Assembly (NCBI GenBank): GCA_019119395.1
Contig: DWXC01000009.1
Location: 1 to 64,000 of the forward strand
Direction of reading: 5' to 3'
DNA length: 64,000 nt
From: Candidatus Borkfalkia stercoripullorum
Lineage (GTDB): Bacteria; Bacillota; Clostridia; Christensenellales; Borkfalkiaceae
In this document: positions 45,741 through 52,862 of the stretch, piece after piece
Position numbering within the stretch: the stretch's first letter is position 1
How the letters are laid out: each line of letters opens with the position of its first letter
Position numbers and translations under genes: made by a program
Notes under the pieces: model-generated
Seen by the model: only the letters and a program-made list of their open reading frames with translations
Databases searched by the model: none
Told to the model about the DNA's origin: nothing

Positions 45741-45929
45741 TTACCTCTTGCCGAAACGTTTCTTATAACTGTCGGACATACTTTTCTTATAGTTATTCCA
45801 CCCGACAACCGTTTTGCCCGAATAAGGGTTATAGAGTATCTCGCCATATGACAAAGACACTTCGCGCCAAGTTTCCGCTTTACCCTTAAAAACCTTACCC
45901 GTGTACAAATCTTTTGTGTAATAAGTCAT
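45741..45929 (-). CDS. Small basic protein of unknown function (element)
   Basis: The 62-residue protein starts MTYYTKDLYTGKVFKG behind GAGGTGGTTT; an earlier in-frame ATG lies in the mini-hairpin repeat and is unlikely. Aromatic-basic composition (ILYNPYSGKTVVGWNNYKK) resembles the other short proteins of the element at 50331-51059. Confidence 0.6.
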   Translation of the reverse strand: MTYYTKDLYTGKVFKGKAETWREVSLSYGEILYNPYSGKTVVGWNNYKKSMSDSYKKRFGKR

Positions 45930-45953
45930 AAACCACCTCGTAATTTTTGTTTT

Positions 45954-46027
45954 AATGCCGAAAGGGGCTTTTCCGCCCCGATCGGCATTTTTCATCACCC
46001 TTGCAGGGAGCAACACCCCGTCGGGGA
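45954..46027 (-). repeat. Large hairpin plus double mini-hairpin repeat, copy 3
   Basis: AATGCCGA...TCGGCATT with an inner GGGGC/GCCCC (45954-45989) is followed by the third copy of the mini-hairpin unit (45994-46027, CCCTTGCAGGG and CCCCGTCGGGG). Together they occupy the space between the 684- and 62-residue genes and could form a partial terminator or an mRNA processing site. Confidence 0.6.
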
Positions 46028-46046
46028 GATGTCCGTTAAAGGAAAG

Positions 46047-48101
46047 TTATTTGTTTTGCTTCTCTTTGCTTTGCTTCGGTTTGTCCGACTTGACGTAAAC
46101 CGTTTTCGGCTGCGGGGCTTTTACCGCCTTTGTCGGGCTGCTTGCCGTTGTTTTCGGCTTCTTCGTCGCGGCTTTCCTGATTGCGTTCACAAGTGCCGCT
46201 ATCGCCTTAAACGGGAGCATAACCACCCAAATGACCGCTTTCAGAATATACGGCAAAACAGGCGCAAGCAGAATAATGATAAACAGCAGCGCAACGACCA
46301 TAAGAATGATTTTCCACCACTCAATATCGCTCGTCGTTTCCACGGGCGGGGTTGCGTCCGCCACCGCGTCAATGGGCGAGGACACAACGGGTATAACCGT
46401 ATCAACGCCGCCGTTCGTGAACGTCACGTCGATAATGTCAAAGTCCAACTGCACCCACATTTGCGCAAGATACGCATTCGTATCAAGTTTTTTCGCAAAC
46501 GAATAGGAATTGCCTATCGTATCGTCGGGAACGGTCAACTCCGTACATTCCGTCGCCGTATATTCGCTCACATAATAGCGGAACAAATAAACGGTTTCGT
46601 TGGCAGCCGTTGCAGCGTCGTAATATTCCTTGAACGCCGCATAATCGGTATCGGCAATATAAAGCCCGTCGCAAATATCCGCTTCTTCGCCTAAAAAGTC
46701 GCCGTCCGTGACTTCCTTTATTGCTTCTATATTCTCATAGGTCGTACTCTCAACGACCGTACCCGAATTATTGAACAGCTTATCCCACCAACTGCGGTCA
46801 ATCTTTTCCGACGTAAGCGAAAACGTTTTGTCCGCACGGATATTTTGTTCGGTGAACGCCGCGTCAACGCTTTCAAACAATGCTTTGCTATATTTGCCGT
46901 TGACCAATTCACCGCCGAATTTCGCCGTATAGGAAACGAACCAATCTTTCAGCCTGTCAGCGGACAACGTATAATTGTCAGCGTCGCCCGTATTGTCATA
47001 AAAGAGGTAGTCCAACTGCTGCAAGCGTTCGTCGAACTGCTGCACCGCTCCCCAAGTGCCGAAATTGTAAGCGTGCTTGCCTTTGAAACTCGTCATATTT
47101 GAATACGAATCAATTATTGCGTCCGTCCAAAAGTCTGAAACAAACGCATACTCGAAACCGTCTTTGCGGTTGCCGATATTTACGCCGACATAATTAAACA
47201 GCGCGTCGTAAACTTCTTTATTACCCGTTACAAAGATAGGGTTTGTAAGCGCGTTCAGCCAAACGGCGTGAACAGCCGTCATTTTGCCGTATTCTTCAAT
47301 AAGTTCGTTCGGCACGGAAAAATACACGGAATGCAACGTGTCTTGCACGTTCGTGCCGCCGCTCGTTCCTTCGGGGCGGTAATATGTATCGTGTACTTCC
47401 AACGTCAGAACTTCGCCCTGCTCGGTATTGCACACAAGCGTATCGCCCGCCGACGTTGCAGGGCCGTAGCCCTCGGCATACCCGCTAAACGTGTATTCCA
47501 AGTTCACAGCCGTTTCGTCGGCGTTCGTATGCCCGTTCTGCACCAACTCAATGCCGCTGACATGATAAAACCGTTCGCCGCTGTCCAGCCTGTTCAATAT
47601 CTCCGTGCGCTCGTCGTCCGACATATACACTTTGAATTTATAGAACAGCCCTTCGTAGTTCGTTTCCTCGCACGCGCTCAAAAATTCAAGCATATACTTC
47701 TTGTAATGCGACGTATCGCCCGCAGAAAACTGTATCATGTTCAGTGAAGAATTGAGGTCGAACGAAAGCCCTTTCGGGTTCCAGACGTACACATAAAGTC
47801 CGTAGTTGCCCTGACGGTTGGAATAGAAACTGTAACAGTATTCCGTAAACAACACAACGCCCGTGTTACGGCTTTCGTCGAACGAATAGTCGGCTATATC
47901 GAAAGGCTTGCCGTTTATCGTCATGCCTTCCAAATCGTCCATGACATACGTTTCATCAAACTGCAAATCGTCGTTCGTGGCGGCGTAAGCGGTGGGAGCA
48001 GTAAAGCCCCCGCCGATTACCATTGCCACCGCGAGAACGGCTATTAGAACGAACGAAAAGAACGCCCGCATGATTGTTTGTTTTCTTTCTGTTTTCGTCA
48101 T
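46047..48101 (-). CDS. Large secreted protein with C-terminal membrane anchor, candidate adsorption protein
   Basis: The 684-residue protein begins with a clear signal peptide (1-40, cleavage after PTAYA). About 550 extracellular residues rich in Tyr, Asp and Phe follow, then a hydrophobic region (about 600-645: WWKIILMVVALLFIIILLAP..., IWVVMLPFKAIAALV) and a Lys/Pro-rich tail. This layout, signal peptide, receptor-facing part and C-terminal anchor, is that of filamentous phage pIII. The sequence itself matches nothing I know. Its ATG overlaps the TGA of the upstream gene. A surface adhesin serving the host is the alternative. Confidence 0.6.
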   Translation of the reverse strand: MTKTERKQTIMRAFFSFVLIAVLAVAMVIGGGFTAPTAYAATNDDLQFDETYVMDDLEGMTINGKPFDIADYSFDESRNTGVVLFTEYCYSFYSNRQGNYGLYVYVWNPKGLSFDLNSSLNMIQFSAGDTSHYKKYMLEFLSACEETNYEGLFYKFKVYMSDDERTEILNRLDSGERFYHVSGIELVQNGHTNADETAVNLEYTFSGYAEGYGPATSAGDTLVCNTEQGEVLTLEVHDTYYRPEGTSGGTNVQDTLHSVYFSVPNELIEEYGKMTAVHAVWLNALTNPIFVTGNKEVYDALFNYVGVNIGNRKDGFEYAFVSDFWTDAIIDSYSNMTSFKGKHAYNFGTWGAVQQFDERLQQLDYLFYDNTGDADNYTLSADRLKDWFVSYTAKFGGELVNGKYSKALFESVDAAFTEQNIRADKTFSLTSEKIDRSWWDKLFNNSGTVVESTTYENIEAIKEVTDGDFLGEEADICDGLYIADTDYAAFKEYYDAATAANETVYLFRYYVSEYTATECTELTVPDDTIGNSYSFAKKLDTNAYLAQMWVQLDFDIIDVTFTNGGVDTVIPVVSSPIDAVADATPPVETTSDIEWWKIILMVVALLFIIILLAPVLPYILKAVIWVVMLPFKAIAALVNAIRKAATKKPKTTASSPTKAVKAPQPKTVYVKSDKPKQSKEKQNK

Positions 48102-48742
48102 AATACAATACCGTCCTCGTCAAGTTCGATATCCTCAACACTTACAGCAAAAAACAAAGGAACAGTCAAAGTTTGCCCACCGTCAGGCGATGTTACTGAA
48201 AGTGCGATATACGGATATACAGCAATCAAATATTCGCCGCTTACAGACACGCCCTCGGGGTATATGACATTCAGAACGTCCGCAATGTCTTTCTTATTAG
48301 TCATTATAGTAAATGTACCGTCTGCTGTTATCGACAAACCTTTACCGTTGTAGTCCTCACAGAACGCCGCCGTCAAATCACTTTCGCTGCTGTATTTGAA
48401 CGGTTTATCTTCACCTTCGACCGTAAATTCAAAATCGTGCGTTTCGTCCACGTTCGGAATTATCTTTACCGTACAATCCTGCACAGAATACACGCCCCAA
48501 CCGTCCAAATTGCCGATTGTAAACGTTACTGTACTGTCGTACGGAACACTTAATCCGCCCGTGGAACTACCGATAGCGGTATTGCCGTACACCGTGCCGT
48601 TATATACAATAAACAACCCCTTCGGACGATTAAGCAAATATACAATTCCGCCGACAATACCGAGAATGAGCAAAATAACTATAATTGCCGATAATATCTT
48701 TACAAAGATATTGATACCATTGGTTACCTTGTATTTGCTCAT
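48098..48742 (-). CDS. Membrane-anchored extracytoplasmic protein (element)
   Basis: The 214-residue protein has one N-terminal membrane helix (about 13-37, rich in Ile, Leu and Gly) with a short basic inside part and a beta-rich outside domain (40-214) without Lys-rich stretches. It is translationally coupled to the following 684-residue gene. It shares this anchor-plus-beta layout with the next two proteins upstream. Function unknown; a virion or surface component is inferred from position. Confidence 0.6.
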   Translation of the reverse strand: MSKYKVTNGINIFVKILSAIIVILLILGIVGGIVYLLNRPKGLFIVYNGTVYGNTAIGSSTGGLSVPYDSTVTFTIGNLDGWGVYSVQDCTVKIIPNVDETHDFEFTVEGEDKPFKYSSESDLTAAFCEDYNGKGLSITADGTFTIMTNKKDIADVLNVIYPEGVSVSGEYLIAVYPYIALSVTSPDGGQTLTVPLFFAVSVEDIELDEDGIVL

Positions 48743-48753
48743 AACTTACCACC

Positions 48754-49812
48754 TTAGAAAACAAATGCGCTTTCATTCAAAGAAATATCGGAAATAACAG
48801 TATTGTTTGTCATACCGCCGATATAAATGGACGTTTCATAAGAATAATCCGAATAAACGCCTGCGGCATTGATCGTGATATCAATATGGAAAGCTTCGGC
48901 AGGATTATCGTTATCAAGTACGGAAGAAACGAAAATCATACCCAAACCGCTGCCCCAAGCTGAGCCCATACCCGAAGTGCAATAGGTTTGCAAAAAAGAG
49001 ATATCGAACAAAATTTCTTCGCCGCTTTCAATATCGCTTATAAATGCAACAGTATCGAGCGAAAATCCGGGAATAACAGTTTCGGCACAATAATAATCAA
49101 CGGAATAGCTGATATCGAATGTTTCCGCTATCGTATAAACGTCTGATGCCGTATACGAAAAGTTTGCGGCACCGCCCGAACCGTCAACACCGGAGGCGAT
49201 TTCAAAATTCACAGCCGTATTCCCGCCGATTGTGCAAGACACATCACCGAAAGAAAAAGACGACCCCGTTATTTTCTGCGCATAGTCCACCGTACAGCTT
49301 GCGGAAACATCTGTATTTTCACGGCTTGTTACGGTAACAATAATCTGTTCGCCGAACGCTTGTAAACAAGAAACAGTTGCAGTTAATGCGCCGTCACTCG
49401 TCGGAGTTACCGTCACATAATCCGTCACCGTCTTACCATTTGCCCAAGAAGAAGAGGGATTGACAAAAGCAACAGACCAATCAACGGTTTTATTCACCGC
49501 GTAGCTCGGCGTAATCGTCGCCGTAAGCGTATATGCCGTTTCCGCAAGAGGGGAAATACCGTTTGCGGCATATTCCGAAACGGGAATTTTCGCGGACATA
49601 AGTTTTACGCCGTTTTCTTCCGCTTCGCCGATAATCGCGCCGCCGTTGTCTGCCGTTTCGTCCGTCTGCTCCGTCTGTTCGTCGGGCTGGAACTTCGTCC
49701 AATCTTTGAAACCGTTTGATAGCACGCCGACCAACGCCGCCGCGCCCGCTATGACGATTACAAGCAGTATCGCAAGCACCGCCGTTACGATTTTATTTGA
49801 CTTATATTTCAT
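48754..49812 (-). CDS. Membrane-anchored protein with bacterial Ig-like domain (element)
   Basis: The 352-residue protein has an N-terminal helix (about 8-32) and a Glu/Asp/Thr-rich linker. It then has an Ig-like segment (about 90-175: YTLTATITPSYAVNKTVDWSV..., VTVTPTSDGALTATVS), typical of BIG2-type domains. A further beta domain reaches the end. It is one of several surface-directed products of the element. Ig-like domains on phage structural proteins often bind host surface glycans. Confidence 0.65.
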   Translation of the reverse strand: MKYKSNKIVTAVLAILLVIVIAGAAALVGVLSNGFKDWTKFQPDEQTEQTDETADNGGAIIGEAEENGVKLMSAKIPVSEYAANGISPLAETAYTLTATITPSYAVNKTVDWSVAFVNPSSSWANGKTVTDYVTVTPTSDGALTATVSCLQAFGEQIIVTVTSRENTDVSASCTVDYAQKITGSSFSFGDVSCTIGGNTAVNFEIASGVDGSGGAANFSYTASDVYTIAETFDISYSVDYYCAETVIPGFSLDTVAFISDIESGEEILFDISFLQTYCTSGMGSAWGSGLGMIFVSSVLDNDNPAEAFHIDITINAAGVYSDYSYETSIYIGGMTNNTVISDISLNESAFVF

Positions 49813-49829
49813 TTTCGTTTACCTCGCTT

Positions 49830-50309
49830 TTATCTGTTCACCGTTACCGTCACTTGCCCCGCATAGCCAAGAACTTCCGTAAGGTCAACCTTGCCGTCCT
49901 CGTCCGCCGTGGGGGTGATAACGATTTTCGCACTTTCCGCATTTTCAGGAATTGCGCTCCCGTCAAAATCTTCCGTCAGCGCGTCCGTTTTGGAGATGAA
50001 CTCATCTTCCGAGCCGTAGAAGTAAATCGTATACGTTACGTCCGCGTCGTCTGCGATTGCCACTTTCAGACCGTCCGTTGTAACCGTATTACGCGTTACA
50101 ATGGACGTATCGCCGTCCGTCTGTTCGCCGTTCTCGTCAAGCGTTGCAATCGTGTAGGCTTCCGCGCCGATTTCCGTTACAGTCGTCTGTCTGTCAAGCA
50201 TAACGAACAAAGTAATGACTGCGCCGATAAGCCCGATGACGAGCAGGGACACGACTACCCATTTCACCGCGTCGGCGGTTTTGTGCTTTCTCAATTCATA
50301 GTTTGGCAT
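49830..50309 (-). CDS. Membrane-anchored small extracytoplasmic protein (element)
   Basis: The 159-residue protein has a basic start (MPNYELRKHKTADAVKW), a membrane helix (about 16-37) and an acidic, Thr/Asp-rich outside domain. A strong AGGAGGAATTTTTT site precedes the ATG. Together with the next two genes it makes a set of three proteins of the same topology; the set may form the coat or tip of the virion. Confidence 0.6.
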   Translation of the reverse strand: MPNYELRKHKTADAVKWVVVSLLVIGLIGAVITLFVMLDRQTTVTEIGAEAYTIATLDENGEQTDGDTSIVTRNTVTTDGLKVAIADDADVTYTIYFYGSEDEFISKTDALTEDFDGSAIPENAESAKIVITPTADEDGKVDLTEVLGYAGQVTVTVNR

Positions 50310-50330
50310 AAAAAATTCCTCCTGTTAATT

Positions 50331-50555
50331 TTATCTGCGATAACTTTCACGTTTCGCAAAATTCAATGCCGATTTTCTTGTAGGGAAGTTATAATATCCC
50401 TGCGCCCATGTACCGTCGCCGCGCTGATTATACCCTTTCGCAACGATATAATCATTCGCGCGTTTCGCTACAATCGTAGTTCTGCCGTATCGGTCTGTCA
50501 GACAATTCGTTATCTGAAAGCCCTGTCTTGTTTTACCGTAACGAGATTTTGCCAT
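50331..50555 (-). CDS. Small basic protein, paralogous to the amber-interrupted gene
   Basis: The 74-residue protein is rich in Tyr, Arg and Gly (GYNQRGDGTWAQGYYNF then PTRKSALNFAKRE). The pattern G-Y...GYY.F..R..AL recurs in the second half of the 50766-51059 gene, so the two are probably duplicates. Unknown function; the charge suggests single-stranded DNA or RNA contact. Confidence 0.6.
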   Translation of the reverse strand: MAKSRYGKTRQGFQITNCLTDRYGRTTIVAKRANDYIVAKGYNQRGDGTWAQGYYNFPTRKSALNFAKRESYRR

Positions 50556-50571
50556 AGATATAATCTCCTTA

Positions 50572-50766
50572 TCAGTTCACCCAACCGCGCCCATAACGAT
50601 AGGTCGCGGTATTGCCATTTTTATCGTGGAACTTCACACAATCTTTGCGCCCCAAAGCGGTAGTAGTGCAAACGGAATTTTTCATGATTTCCCGTTCACG
50701 ATAACCGCCCTCGCGGAACATTTTCTGACGTGCCGTTTTCGATACACTTACAAATGCCATAGACAT
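50572..50766 (-). CDS. Small basic protein of unknown function (element)
   Basis: This 64-residue protein starts at an ATG that forms TAATG with the stop of the upstream frame; the ATG two codons later is equally good. It is basic and aromatic (KFHDKNGNTATYRYGRGWVN at the end). No family recognised. Confidence 0.55.
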   Translation of the reverse strand: MSMAFVSVSKTARQKMFREGGYREREIMKNSVCTTTALGRKDCVKFHDKNGNTATYRYGRGWVN

Positions 50767-51059
50767 TACCCCCGACTGTACTTTTCGTAACGGCGTACTT
50801 TTTCACGAACATAGCCTTTACTGTCGTTCTTCCACAAATCGGCAAGAGCATTTCTCGCCGACTGATAGCCCGACGTTACGTCAACGCAGCCGCTACCCAT
50901 ACCGCGATAGCCTTTCCCGTCTTTACGACGTTTGCCCGTCAACTATACCTGATAGCCGCCATATGCGCCCTGAATGCGCGGTTCATTTCCCGTGCGGGCG
51001 CAATACTTCTTGTTGAGCTTGTCAACCTCTGCTTGCAAATCTTTCTTTGTAATTGCCAT
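50766..51059 (-). CDS. Small basic protein gene interrupted by one in-frame TAG
   Basis: The frame opens MAITKKDLQAEVDKLNKKYC and is open for 38 codons. It meets TAG at 50945-50943, then continues for 58 codons (LTGKRRKDGKGYRG..., GYQSARNALADLWKND) to TAA, which overlaps the next ATG as TAATG. The second half resembles the 74-residue neighbour. Either this is a nonsense mutant, or the amber codon is read through or reassigned. TAG ends only one other gene of the element (rep). Confidence 0.6.
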
Positions 51060-51062
51060 AGA

Positions 51063-51329
51063 TTAACCACCTTTTATCTTCTTAAATTCGTTATTCGGGC
51101 AGATAGGAATACAATCACCGCCCGACGCTGCCGCCACCTTTTGGGCAACGGCGTAAAATGCTTCTTCGACGTAAACGCCCGTGCTTTCTCCGCGCTTGTC
51201 AACGCCCGTTTCTATGAATGCGCCGCCGTCGTCGCTTTCAAATACACAACTGATACGCGACACGGGGAACAGCATTTTTACACGGTCATGCTTTTCCGTG
51301 ACTTCGATAAAACCTTTCATTCCGTTCAC
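51063..51329 (-). CDS. Small protein of unknown function (element)
   Basis: The 88-residue mixed alpha/beta protein (MKGFIEVTEKHDRVKMLFPVSRISCVFE...) overlaps the upstream gene by 4 bp (ATGA). No membrane or signal segment is present. Its opening resembles short single-domain proteins that bind flavin or phage DNA, but I cannot assign a family. Confidence 0.6.
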   Translation of the reverse strand: MNGMKGFIEVTEKHDRVKMLFPVSRISCVFESDDGGAFIETGVDKRGESTGVYVEEAFYAVAQKVAAASGGDCIPICPNNEFKKIKGG

Positions 51330-52015
51330 CCCGCTTTGTCCATAGCCGATAAACGCAGGCGTTCGTTTTCCTGCAACAGTTCGTCGTACTGCGCTTCAAG
51401 GTCAAATATCTTGTCACAAAGTTCCCGTTTCGTCCACGTTTCAAAACGCGCGTACTTGTCTTTCGGCGGTTCTTCCGCTTCGGGCGTTTCGTCTTTCGGT
51501 TCGTCCTGCGCCTTGTCCGAAAGGCTCTTTTTGTACTCACGGATTTTCTTAATCGTCCAATCGGGTTTTACGGGCTTGCGCTGTTCGTCAGAGAGGGGGA
51601 GCAACTCACACAACTGCGAATAGCCGAATTTTTCCCACTTCTTTTTGAAACAGCGCAGACCGTCGCCGAACTCGTCAACGATATTCATAAGACGGCTTAC
51701 CTGCGTTTTATCAAGCCCGAACTCGTCAAAGCAATATGCGAAAAAGAAATCTGCACAACAGTTTCCCGCACCGATAGGCAGATTAAATCCGTATTCATTG
51801 CGTATCCGTTCATGATTAAAACGGATACCCACGATTGCCGAATACGTATTGCTGCTGTAAAGGTCAATCAGATGAACGCCGAGCCAAAAGAAATTTTGTT
51901 TGCTGTCCTCTAAATCTTTGCGTATCGTTGCAGCGTACTTTTCCAAAACTTCAAGATTTTCCATTTTTTCATTGCTGCTTACACCCTGAAAACGCTTTTG
52001 CTTAAAATCAATCAT
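51326..52015 (-). CDS. Putative DNA-binding regulator (element)
   Basis: The 229-residue protein contains LDKTQVSRLMNIVDEF (about 100-116) and FGYSQLCELLPLSDEQRKPVKPDWTIKKIREYKK (about 130-163). These resemble the helix-turn-helix followed by 'SQL-E-LP-sd-q' blocks of plasmid- and phage-borne replication or partition regulators in Clostridia. An acidic linker and a C-terminal coiled coil (about 190-222) follow. It lies behind the first gene of the operon, where a control protein would be expected. Confidence 0.6.
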   Translation of the reverse strand: MIDFKQKRFQGVSSNEKMENLEVLEKYAATIRKDLEDSKQNFFWLGVHLIDLYSSNTYSAIVGIRFNHERIRNEYGFNLPIGAGNCCADFFFAYCFDEFGLDKTQVSRLMNIVDEFGDGLRCFKKKWEKFGYSQLCELLPLSDEQRKPVKPDWTIKKIREYKKSLSDKAQDEPKDETPEAEEPPKDKYARFETWTKRELCDKIFDLEAQYDELLQENERLRLSAMDKAG

Positions 52016-52037
52016 GTTTCACCTCGCAAACCACAAA

Positions 52038-52080
52038 GGGGCTGTCCTTTCCGCCAACCACCGACTTAAAGAACAGCCCC
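52038..52080 (-). terminator. Attenuator-like hairpin after the first element gene
   Basis: GGGGCTGTCCTTT (52038-52050) pairs with AAAGAACAGCCCC (52068-52080), with one mismatch. Read on the minus strand it is followed by TTTG only, so it should reduce rather than stop read-through. Confidence 0.5.
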
Positions 52081-52090
52081 GATATTCCTT

Positions 52091-52645
52091 TTACGCTCTT
52101 GCTTTCGCGCTTGCCTTTTCTGCCTCGAAACGCAACAGACGGATATAGTTTTCCATAACCGCTTTGTCGCTGCCGCGAACGGTTTTCAGCGGATAACGCC
52201 ATTCAAAGCCGATTTCGTCCGTGAACACCGCTTCATACACCATGTACTTGCGAATGCCCGTATGCTCGTCATACTGACGTTCTTCACGGAACTGCAATTC
52301 GACTTTCTTCACGCCGTCGCTGAAAAGTTTTTCCAACGCTTCATAGCCGCCTACGTCGGAAGCCTTGAAATGTACTTCCGAGATACTCCCACGGAACACG
52401 GCGGGCAGTATGTATTCCCAATACTGCTTACCGTCTGATTTGTTGGTGTAACGCCTGCGGACAACGTAAATCTTCGGTATCTCGATTTTCTTTTCCTCGT
52501 CTGCCGCGCTCTCCGTTCCGTCCATTGCTGCAAGTGCTTCCGTCGCTTCCATTGCTTTCATAATCTGCGATACGCTTTCTGTCTGCACGCTTGCATTCTG
52601 TTCGGCTTTTGCTTCTTCCAACACATTCACTTCATTCTTTGCCAT
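52091..52645 (-). CDS. First element gene, candidate single-stranded DNA-binding protein
   Basis: The 184-residue protein has a low-complexity Ala/Glu N-terminus (1-50) and a beta-rich core (about 55-165: PKIYVVRRRYTNKSDGKQYW..., KKVELQFREERQYDEHTG). It ends in a short basic helix. It is the promoter-proximal gene and is followed by a partial terminator, so its product should be the most abundant. In filamentous phages that is the ssDNA-binding protein. Sequence alone does not prove this. Confidence 0.5.
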   Translation of the reverse strand: MAKNEVNVLEEAKAEQNASVQTESVSQIMKAMEATEALAAMDGTESAADEEKKIEIPKIYVVRRRYTNKSDGKQYWEYILPAVFRGSISEVHFKASDVGGYEALEKLFSDGVKKVELQFREERQYDEHTGIRKYMVYEAVFTDEIGFEWRYPLKTVRGSDKAVMENYIRLLRFEAEKASAKARA

Positions 52646-52690
52646 TTTGCTGCTTTAATCTCCTTTGCGTATGGTCGCCACCAAATAAAT

Positions 52691-52737
52691 AATGCGAAAA
52701 CAGACCACCCGCAGGGGAAAATCTATTTTCGCATTTA
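52691..52737 (+). repeat. Right terminal inverted repeat with internal hairpin
   Basis: TTTTCGCATTTA (52726-52737) mirrors the left end at 39740-39751. The inner AATGCGAAAA (52691-52700) can also pair with TTTTCGCATT, giving a hairpin at the element's right end, upstream of its first gene. Confidence 0.6.
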
Positions 52738-52749
52738 ATGATAAACTAT

Positions 52750-52766
52750 AAAAATTGTGTTTTTTT
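52750..52766 (+). repeat. Right direct repeat of the element
   Basis: AAAAATTGTGTTTTTTT is identical to the left copy at 39708-39724. It ends 11 bp before the -35 element of the topoisomerase promoter. Confidence 0.75.
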
Positions 52767-52777
52767 GACGATTTCAT

Positions 52778-52806
52778 TTGAAAAAAAGCGCAAGATATGG
52801 TATAAT
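52778..52806 (+). promoter_or_regulatory. Promoter of the topoisomerase gene pair
   Basis: TTGAAA (52778-52783), 17 nt, TATAAT (52801-52806). The ATG is 57 nt downstream behind GCGGAGGGAAG. The integrated element ends immediately upstream, so any upstream activator site has been displaced. Confidence 0.75.
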
Positions 52807-52862
52807 ACAGGATATAATAGGGCGGTACGTACGCCCTTTGCAACGAAAGCGCGGAGGGAAGA

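Larger units (their letters stand above)
39708..52766 (-). mobile_element. Integrated inovirus-like element with IS30-family transposase
   Basis: The 13.06-kb segment is bounded by the exact direct repeat AAAAATTGTGTTTTTTT (39708-39724 and 52750-52766), with a 12-bp inverted repeat just inside each end. All protein genes are on the minus strand and many overlap or nearly touch. The gene set is a possible ssDNA-binding protein, small basic proteins, three short-tailed membrane-anchored proteins, a 684-residue signal-peptide protein with C-terminal anchor, a 30-residue membrane peptide, a Zot-like ATPase, an HUH Rep and a DDE transposase. Zot-like ATPase plus rolling-circle Rep plus very small membrane proteins is the signature of filamentous phages. 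Integration by IS-type transposases is known for some of them. There is no terminase, portal or tail gene, and no relaxase-plus-T4SS set. Confidence 0.7.
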
